DNA of 64,000 bases from Varanus komodoensis (lineage: Eukaryota; Chordata; Lepidosauria; Squamata; Varanidae), in assembly GCF_004798865.1 (NCBI RefSeq), contig NW_025335268.1, positions 32,272,731-32,336,730 on the forward strand, read 5' to 3'. Each line of letters opens with the position of its first letter. Position 1 is the stretch's first letter. A program made the translations under genes and the position numbers. This document shows positions 56,395 to 64,000 of this stretch, in pieces. The notes below the pieces were generated by a model, which was not told where the DNA came from, ran no database searches, and was given only the letters and a program-made list of their open reading frames with translations.

Positions 56395-56850
56395 AAGTCA
56401 ACCCCATTGAGTTAAAAGGCACTTCCTTTTAGATAAGCATGTGCAGGATTGCAGGCACTACTGAATCCCTACTGATCTAACTGAGAGACCTGTTAAATCT
56501 CTCCCACCGAGAACAGTGGACTTTGGCTAGATCATGCCGGGTTGTGGGTTAATGGTATTGTAGATAAACAAAAGCTGGAGTCCTAAGCAAATTGATAGAG
56601 TCAGATAAGGGACTTAGAGCCAGCCTTGTGCAAGCAGGTCTCCCTGACCTCTCCTCTCCCTGCAGCACTCTGCAGAGGCTCCAGGGTCTGTTCCAGAGGA
56701 TCCCCAACCCACCAGAGTATTCTTTGGTGCCACATGGGGAGCTGCAGGGGAGAAGGGTTTCTCTTTCCACTGATGGAAGGACACCACTCCATCCAAGCCC
56801 GGCCATTGAACCAACATAGAGAAAAAGTATCGCTCAAATACGCCTTAGCG
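56392..56850. other. unassigned sequence
   Basis: Overlapping ORFs of 66-85 codons on both strands at 56549-56853 compete for the same bases. No product can be supported. Confidence 0.4.
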
Positions 56851-56990
56851 TAGTCTTTCCCAACTTGGTGGGTGCCCTAGGGATATTTTGGACTTTGGTG
56901 CTCATCAGCCCTAGCCAGCATGGTTAATGGCCAGGAATTCTAGGAGCTGTAGTCCAAAACATCCAGATGGTATCTTGCGGGGGAAGGCTC
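56851..56990. mobile_element. palindromic MITE copy
   Basis: TAGTCTTTCCCAACTTGGTG at the left pairs with the reverse of CTTGCGGGGGAAGGCT at the right. CATCAGCCCTAGCCAGCATG and AGCTGTAGTCCAAAACATCC fill the middle. One of the clearer members of the 29963 family. Confidence 0.75.
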
Positions 56991-57316
56991 CCTTGCAGAA
57001 TGGCTCCTGAGCTTCTGTTGAGATTTTGCTTGAGATGCCTACTGGGTTTGAGCAAGACTGGTATTCACAAGAAGCAGGGACCTTTCAGTGAAGGCTCATT
57101 TCATCTGAAATGCCGACTGCATTCAGGCTGGTGGAAATGGTTCCTTTTTTCTCCTTTGGGAAACAAATTAAGAGTTCCTTTTTTCCATTGGACCTTTCGG
57201 GATTTTAGCTGTAACTGTTTTATGTATATTTTTGACTTGTGCTTGATTTGGTCTACTATATTATTATGATTTTGCATGAATATTTTGTTGGTAATTGCAC
57301 TGTAGACCCCAATGAG

Positions 57317-57362
<46 letters not shown>

Positions 57363-58707
57363 GCATTGGTTCAATCAGATTAAGGTGCATAAAGGCCCTC
57401 AAATTATCAGTTAAAGAACTGTTGGCAACATAATTAGAAAAAAAGATTGATCAGTTTAGGCTGTGCCACCAGTAGGCAGTACAAACTATTATAATATTAA
57501 TACTAAGATGAAGATGATGATTCTGCTGCTGCTGGTGGTTTATAAAGCTATGCTCCTTAACACATTTACCTGGAAGTAAAAATTATTGATTTCTGGAATT
57601 TACTTCTGAGTAGACACGCAAAAGATTATACTATAGCACTACCCAGCAGTAACTAACAATTATTTCCATGCACACTCAAAAGTAATCACAGCATGTTCAA
57701 CAGAATTTACCCCTAGGAAGTATGCATAAATGGGGAAACAATGCCTTAAGTTCTATACAATGTCTAGCAAATGTATTCAGAGTAGCACTCCTGGGACTTA
57801 CTAGCTGTAGGCGTTATTCTGATGGCACCTTTGGTGCCTAGTATACCTGCCTTCTGCTTGTGCCAGAATTTAATCTGGATTATATGAGCTAATTGGATGA
57901 CATGGACTAATGGATTTACTGGAGTACCTAGTAAATCACATTATGGAATTGTTAACATTTATTTCTCGACAGTTCTTTATTTCCAGCTATTGCCAACGGG
58001 ACTTCCTGGAAATATTTGTGGCCTTATGAATTTGAGAAAAATGTTTGTTTGTTGTGGTTGAAAATCAAGTTTTATCTTTGAAACAGGGTGACTGCTATGC
58101 AACCAGCCAGAGCATTTTCCTTCTGTAGGCCATAAGGCGCCTCGACTATGCACTTGGCTGGGGACTAAAATGGAGGCAGGCACATGGGCCTTGCAGCCAC
58201 ATGAGGGCAATGGGGCCTACAGCCTCCAATGCTCAGCTGCAGCACGTACAGTTGCGGCAAAGGCCTTGGCAGTAAATCTCAGAGGCAAACCACCAGGGAG
58301 CCCGTGGACCATGTGATCTCAAAGCTGCCACATTCGCTTGCTACAGATATTTGGCAACAACCGCAGCCGCCCCGCCTTTTTTTTTTCCTGCCACCACGCT
58401 GCCAGCTTTTGCCAGAGTGACAACAACAGAAGTCACTGAGATGTTCAGGGAGGTTTCCAATACTGGGCAAAAGGTTTAATCTGCACACGGAAACACAAAT
58501 GTTGAAAGAGAATGCAGAAATGGAAGAAATGCCTATCTAAGTTATTACCGTTTCTGCCCTGCAAAGTGTAAAAAATTGGGTGTCCCAGTTGCCAATGTAA
58601 ATTCTAAGAAATCAACCCACTTAAAACTGGCTTTTAGAGATGCATTTTGAAAATCGTATTTACAGCAAGTTGCCTGAGATCTTTCTGAATCTCATAAAGG
58701 TTATCAC
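56991..58707. other. unassigned sequence with a CA microsatellite
   Basis: No supported gene. (CA)n of about 19 units occupies 57323-57361. A short T run lies at 58379-58387. Confidence 0.5.
57323..57361. repeat. (CA)n microsatellite
   Basis: About 19 CA units, pure. Confidence 0.97.
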
Positions 58708-58985
58708 TGATATTGTATTTATTTATTTAAAACATTTATATGCCACCTATTGTGCTACAGCATCTCTAGGCAGCTCACAATCAGACAGTTAGAACATTAT
58801 AAAACTAAAACAGCAACCACCACCCCTCAATGAATGTAAAAATCCAATACATAAACTACATCATTAAAAATACAAATAAAATACAAATAGAAGTTTAGTG
58901 TCATCAAATATTAAAATGTTTTTTAAAGGTAGATCTTCACTTGGTGCTGAAAAAGAGTATAAAGAAAGCATAGATGTTGCAAATA
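58708..58985 (-). mobile_element. L2-type LINE 3' end
   Basis: GTATTTATTTATTTAAAACA, TATATGCCACCTATTGTGC and CATCTCTAGGCAGCTCACAA are a reversed L2 terminus. Upstream on the element strand, TAGATCTTCACTTGGTGCTG matches the reversed end of the L2 ORF region seen also near 37440. Confidence 0.6.
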
Positions 58986-60224
58986 GTTTTTATTTTAACC
59001 AAGAGATTCAGCAAAGGAAAAATCATTAGATAGTAGCAAGGGAAGGGAAGGGAGGGGAGGGGAGGGGAGCAGAGAGGAGAGGACTCCTCTAGCCTAGCAG
59101 TGATTACCTCCTTTGTCTTTTAGCCTGTGAGTTAAAGAAATAAGCAGTAAGTGTAGGTTACAAGCAAAATAACAATGCAATATCAGCTCCCCAGTGTTTG
59201 CACTGGATCACAGAGAGTTGTCCCTTTTTCTTTCAAGTGGGTGCATTTTCCTTGTAAAACTCTTCGTCCCCGTTATGATTAGGCTTTGCCATTTTATATA
59301 GTGTGCCATCTAACAGGACTGGCAATGGTAGTGAAGTTCAGACCCCAAAATATACAAAATGGATGGTGGAAAATGATACTGGTTTATCAGTTTATATTCA
59401 TCTAGAGTCATAGTAATAAAATACCTCTCTTATTGCTACCTGCAACTGTATTACCACATCCTTTGTGCTCTCAGCTGTAAACTATTTCAGGGAATGGCAA
59501 GAAAGAAAAAACGTGCATGGCAAATTTGAACAATGTTTTTCCTTTCTTTCCCTTCCGCTCCTCCATCTTCTTGAGTATGGACACAGCTCTCCAGTCTTCA
59601 CTTTCTCGGTGGCTGCAGCAATTTATTCTGGAAGGAGGTCACTATTGTTGAGAAACAACATTTGTTTTAGATGTTACTGACATAAGTTGGTTCCAGTGGC
59701 TGCATCTTAAAAACAACATTGTAGAGCTGGGAAAGGTGCACAAAAGGCCGGTCAAAATGATCGGGACTGGAGCAAACCCCCCACGAGGAATGACTGAACT
59801 TGGGGGTCTACAGTGTGACGCCCTTGGACACCTGCCTTGATGCCTCCCAAGCATCCTGCTCCCTATTCTTCCTGGTTCTTTAAAAGGCGTAACTTTTTTA
59901 ATTACACAGAATCCACTGGGAGGCTGGCATGTGCAAAGCAAAGCACCAGCCTCTACCACCATCTTGTTTCCTCGAATGCCCAAAATAAAATGGTGGGTGG
60001 CTGCAGCCCAGCATCTCATTTTGGACTGTGCTTTGCTACCTTTCCCACTGCCTCAGCAAATATGAAGGCAAGCAGAAGTACTTTGGTAGACTAAATGGGC
60101 TGGTGGGGAGTGAGGGGGAGTCTTGGCTTTGCTACTGGCTTCTAATTTATTAAAAATATGAAAAGGGAGGGACAGCACAAGGAGAGAAGAATGGTCCCCC
60201 TCTCAGAATATTAGGATGTGGGCT
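58986..60224. other. unassigned sequence
   Basis: No supported gene. A (GGGAA)n/(GGGGA)n run lies at 59038-59068. Confidence 0.4.
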
Positions 60225-60545
60225 TATCTGATGAAGCTCAATGGTGGAAGGTTGCAGACAAGTCAACCGAAGCTCTTTTGCACACAGAGTATAGCTAAAC
60301 TGTGGGATTTGCTGCCTCAAGAGGTCTTTAGCACAAGGCTTGATAAATTTATAGTGATTGAGGCTATCAATGGCTACTGATCACACTGGCTCCATGCTAC
60401 TCCAGATCTGAGGGCTGGAGTTGTTGCCCTCCTAGCTATTGCGGGTGATCCCAAGTATTTGACTGACCGCTGTGGGAAATCGGATGCCGGACAAAAGGCC
60501 TAGGATGGAGATTCTTCTATTCTTGGGTGGCAAAATCCAGTAGGG
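60225..60545 (+). mobile_element. CR1-type LINE 3' end, decayed
   Basis: GTGGGATTTGCTGCCTCAAG, GAGGCTATCAATGGCTACTG, CCGCTGTGGGAAATCGGATG and AAAATCCAGTAGGGCTC follow in order. They correspond to the ORF end and 3' UTR of a CR1 family widespread in amniotes. No frame remains. Confidence 0.7.
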
Positions 60546-61612
60546 CTCCGAAGAAAAGTAATAGCTGCAATTCCTCATAGGTTGTTTTTCCCAGCGTGAA
60601 TTTTGTTCCATTCCATCAGTTTATGATTTCAAAGGAAAAACCTATACATTTTTCTATGTATTTATCCTAATATACTGTACAGCTTTTGTATGTAATTTTC
60701 CCAACTAGATACATTTCCGCAAGGAACTTCCCTTACTAATGCATGACTGTGCAGTATTTTTACTGAATATATATTTTTGTGTATACATATGTGGATGCAT
60801 TTTTTTTTTTTAATTGGAGAAGATCGCTATAAAATTAGAGAAATGTGAAAGCCACCAAATAACTGCATTTTAGTGTGGCCTTTGCTTTCACAAGAGCAAG
60901 TTTGGTAGGTCTGCACACATTTCTTCCCCATCCCCAGCTATCAGTCAAGTAGGACACCTAAAAAGAATAATCTCCTCCAAGAGAAGGGGCAGCCACCTGA
61001 CACAGCTCCCTGCAGAAGGTCACCTTGCTCAGTGAAGAACTTGGTCTCATCCTCACCATTCTACTATAACGCTCTCTCACCATCTCCTTGAAGGGGACTC
61101 AATTACGGGAGATAGTTCTGCTTCCGTTACCACCTCACCTCTGCTGCAGTTCAGCAGCAAATATTGGGACCCTTTCTGTTTCCACACGACATTTTCCTAC
61201 ACACATACTTTATATACCCTGCCCCATGCTCAGTGTCTACTCACATGATGCTTTGGCAGATCAGTTGGCTGCCTTGCTGTGTCACGTGACTGACCCAGAT
61301 GACTGCACCACCAATACTAGCATCCCGAGTGAATGGTCCAAAATGCACCACTGGGTCCTCTTGGAGTCCCAAGGATGTTGAAGCCCTGCTTTTGTCCTTG
61401 AGCTTGTTATGCTCAGTCTGCCTTGAGACAGGCCTCTACATCTTCCCTCTCTGGTTAGTTTGGCATCCCAGATATAAGCATTTGTCTGGCCTTGCAGCAA
61501 CCACAACTTTGTAGCTCGTGCTATTGATCAGAACACAGAGGTCCATGCATATGTAACCGTCTACTCCTTCTTCAGAGCTTCCAAGGATGCCCTACTCCAA
61601 CTGGCTTCCTTA
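60546..61612. other. unassigned sequence
   Basis: No supported gene or element was recognised. Confidence 0.4.
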
Positions 61613-61742
61613 CCGGTAGGGTACCAGCTCAGCTATCCCAATCTGGGGCCCTGAAGGATGTGGAGATACGTAAGCCATGGATGGTTGAAGGAATGCTGGG
61701 AATTGTAGTCCCAGCCAACACGGCAGGAAGCACAGGCTGCCT
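61613..61742. mobile_element. palindromic MITE copy, decayed
   Basis: CAATCTGGGGCCCTGAAGGA with GGGAATTGTAGTCCCAGCC and the right end GGAAGCACAGGCTGCC fit the 29963 family. Confidence 0.55.
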
Positions 61743-62099
61743 TAGGCAATCCTAAAGGAGAGGGCTTGCTCGGAAGAGATGCCCTGGCTTTGTAATGGCC
61801 TCCTTGCACATGGCATCCTTAGCAGGACCAGGTTAAGATTTTTAAAATTTACACAGGTATATTAATATAGAGAATCTTTCCGTCTGCCTCACAATTTTTA
61901 TCGTCCGATGTTCATGGTTGATTGTGCTATATGAGGTTTTCTAATTTATTATCTCTACTGTTGTATACTGTCCAGGAATATGATTTGATGAAGGACTGCA
62001 CAGAAACATTTTCAAGAAATAAATCACTCTTTCTGTCCCGGATTCTTTCACACAGTGCATTTGATGTTGCCTAAGGAAGACAAAAGCAACCTATGCCCA
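61743..62099. other. unassigned sequence
   Basis: No supported gene or element. Confidence 0.4.
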
Positions 62100-62615
62100 G
62101 GCACCACTGGCTAAGAAAGTTGCAGACAATCTGGAAGGGGTTCAGAGGAGGCCAACAAGGATGGAAGCAAAGTCCTATGAGGAGGGATTGAAAGAACTGG
62201 GAATGGTTAGCCTCCAGAAGAGACGACTGAGGGGAGATAATGATACTATTGTACAAGTACTTGACTGAAGGGAGATATGATAGTGTACTACAAGTACTTG
62301 AAGGTTTGTCACAAAGAAGGAGGCCAGGATCTCTTCTCGATCATCCCAGCATGCAAGACACAGAATAATGGGCTCAAGTTAAAGGAAGCCAGGTTCTAGC
62401 TAGTTATCAAGAAAAATTTCCTGACTGTTAGAGCAGTATGATAATGGAACCAATTATCTAGGGAGGTTGTGGGCTCTCCCACACTAGAGGCATTCAAGAT
62501 GTAGCTGGACAGCCATCTGAGAGGGATGGTTTAACTGGGTGTCCTGTACTTAGCAAGGGGTTGGACCCAGTGGCCTTCTGGTACCTTCCAGCTCTACTAT
62601 TATTTGATTCTGTGA
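62100..62615 (+). mobile_element. CR1-type LINE, RT C-terminus and 3' end, decayed
   Basis: The order is GGGGTTCAGAGGAGGCCAAC, AGACGACTGAGGGGAGATAA, CAAGTACTTGAAGGTTTGTC, AATTTCCTGACTGTTAGAGC, GCATTCAAGATGTAGCTGGA and GACCCAGTGGCCTTCTGGTA, ending GATTCTGTGAT. This is the CR1 ORF end plus UTR. A segment around ACAAGTACTTGA is locally duplicated (about 62250-62300). Indels break the frame. Confidence 0.8.
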
Positions 62616-62937
62616 TACAAAGTGGGAACAGACATCCAGGGTTGCCTTTGCATGTCTGCCCTTCTCCTTTGACCTGAAGCTTTTTAATGCACTATGTCTC
62701 TTCCAGATTTGTTATGGATCTCCATAGACGTTTCCCCCACTTTCTTGGTTTTCTGATAAATAACCTCTAGGAGGCACAGTGGTATACTGGAACACAGCAG
62801 AATAATGCAACTACACTAGTAGAGAGTTACACTACGTTTGCAAGTCCAAAGAAGACCATATTTTCCCTGCCCCTCAAAACATCCAAAAGTGGCTGGAAAA
62901 TACAAGAGGGAAAGTGAGGGATGACCATCTCTCCTGT
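62616..62937. other. unassigned sequence
   Basis: No supported gene or element. Confidence 0.4.
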
Positions 62938-63045
62938 AGAAACATAGAAACAGAGCGAGTCAGAAGGGGTCTCCCGGGCCACCTAGTTTGTCCTCCTGCA
63001 CCAGCCAGCTCCACTCACAACATGCCCGCCATGTGCATGTCCATG
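62938..63045 (-). mobile_element. CR1 LINE 3' tip
   Basis: The reversed tail ACATAGAAACAGAGCGAGTC is followed by GGGTCTCCCGGGCCACCTAG and CACAACATGCCCGCCATGTG. It matches the 13316 and 29108 copies nearly base for base over about 100 bp. Confidence 0.85.
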
Positions 63046-63961
63046 AGTGAAGAATGGCCAGTGCATAATAAAAGCCCCATCTAAAGAATCCTCAAAAGAC
63101 ACGCGAGCTGCTTTGTCTTAATGGGCTGCTGAAATTTTCCTGAGTTTCAAAGGCTATATAACTGAAATATGATGGGGGTGGAGCTGCACATGTCCAGGGG
63201 TACAAAGATCTACTCTGAGCACAGTGTATTTCATTCTTTTATTTTTTGAAAAAAAATAGAAAAGGAAAAAAAACTTAAGATGTAAGAACTGTTTCTCTCA
63301 GGAACAAAATGATTGTTCCCCCTTTCATTGCCTAATTTTGACTACTTGATTCAACTGTCCATTTTTGCTTAAAACTCAAGTGTTTCTGGCCTTTAGATCT
63401 TAATTATGGTACTAGCTTCTTAAAATGTTCTGGGAAAAATGACAGAATAATGAATTATTATCAGTTCCTTGAACTGAGATAAGTTGGAGGAATCTATTAG
63501 CAACTTCTAAGTGTTAGTGCTTCTTCATTCGCAAGCTCTGAAACCTCCCTGCCAGCCCCATGCATTCAGCTCTCTCACTAGACCCTATATGACAAATCTG
63601 ATTCTTCCAGTCGAACAAAACCTGGCAATATCGTAGTATTGAAGGAATGAAACATCCCATCTGTCCACTTCTCAATCGCCATTCATTCATTATACACAAA
63701 GGGCTGGTAAGGACGCATCCCTCAAAGGCAGATGGGGCGAGTGCAGTTCTCTTCTGCCCAGCTCCCATTGGCAGGTAAGAACCCACAGAACTGTGAAGAC
63801 CCTCAGCCTGTGCTCCATGCAGACTGAACGGGCACACAAGATGGACACAGCCTTTCAGACTTTGATGGGATGGGCTCTATTCCTATGTAAGTTCCCTCAA
63901 TTATTTCTCAATTTTGTTTATGCACCTGACTTAGTGCAGGTATCTTTTATGGAAATGCAGC
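63046..63961. other. unassigned sequence
   Basis: No supported gene. The minus-strand frame of 107 codons at 63514-63837 has no motif. Confidence 0.4.
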
Positions 63962-64000
63962 TTGGTTTGTTTGTTTGTTTGTTTGTTTGTTTGTTTGTCT
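63962..64000. repeat. (TTTG)n microsatellite, cut by the window end
   Basis: At least eight TTTG units. The array reaches within a few bases of the last position, so its full length is unknown. Confidence 0.95.

Overview
The window looks like intergenic or intronic nuclear DNA from a vertebrate, most likely a squamate reptile (lizard or snake). The reasons are the repeat mix. There is a full-length BovB (RTE clade) LINE with a target-site duplication, several CR1 copies ending in the TTTCTATG-type tail, L2 LINEs, tRNA-derived SINEs, hAT elements with 8-bp duplications, and a Tigger relative with TA ends. BovB plus abundant CR1 and L2 is typical of squamates. The species cannot be named from the sequence. 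I found no host protein-coding exon, rRNA, functional tRNA, CRISPR array or LTR retroelement that I can support. Nearly all open reading frames are either pieces of LINEs or transposases, or chance frames.

Layout. 1-4.6 kb holds a degraded SINE, a reversed CR1 3' part, GGAA/GGGA and GAG microsatellites, and a CR1 fragment carrying a SINE head between 42-bp direct repeats. 4.9-11 kb holds an hAT element, a SINE, a second hAT end and two reversed CR1 segments. 11.9-15.9 kb holds a 100-N assembly gap bordered by one arm of an inverted repeat, then CR1, RTE, L2-tail, SINE and a GA tract. 16-23 kb is mostly unique, with a palindromic MITE, an hAT remnant, and a 5'-truncated BovB with an 11-bp duplication. 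23-32 kb is the densest repeat block: four CR1 copies, a 142-bp hairpin, palindromic MITEs, a SINE and a 1-kb Tigger-derived element. 33-39 kb holds L2 copies (one apparently nested in another) and a GC-rich hAT-type element. 39-51 kb is mostly unique. 51-56 kb holds two short hAT elements with perfect 8-bp duplications, one of them inside the full-length BovB. 56-64 kb holds microsatellites, MITEs, L2 tail and CR1 3' fragments.

The genes do not form a working host pathway. What can be read is a mobile-element history. BovB and an hAT family were active comparatively recently: target duplications are exact and the BovB has only a few breaks. The hAT jumped after the BovB landed. CR1 and L2 range from nearly open to heavily decayed. 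The best leads for a second look are the nested BovB/hAT locus, the inverted repeat at the gap, the 142-bp hairpin, and the deleted Tigger that keeps only the transposase C-terminus. I saw no convincing sign of a new biological system.
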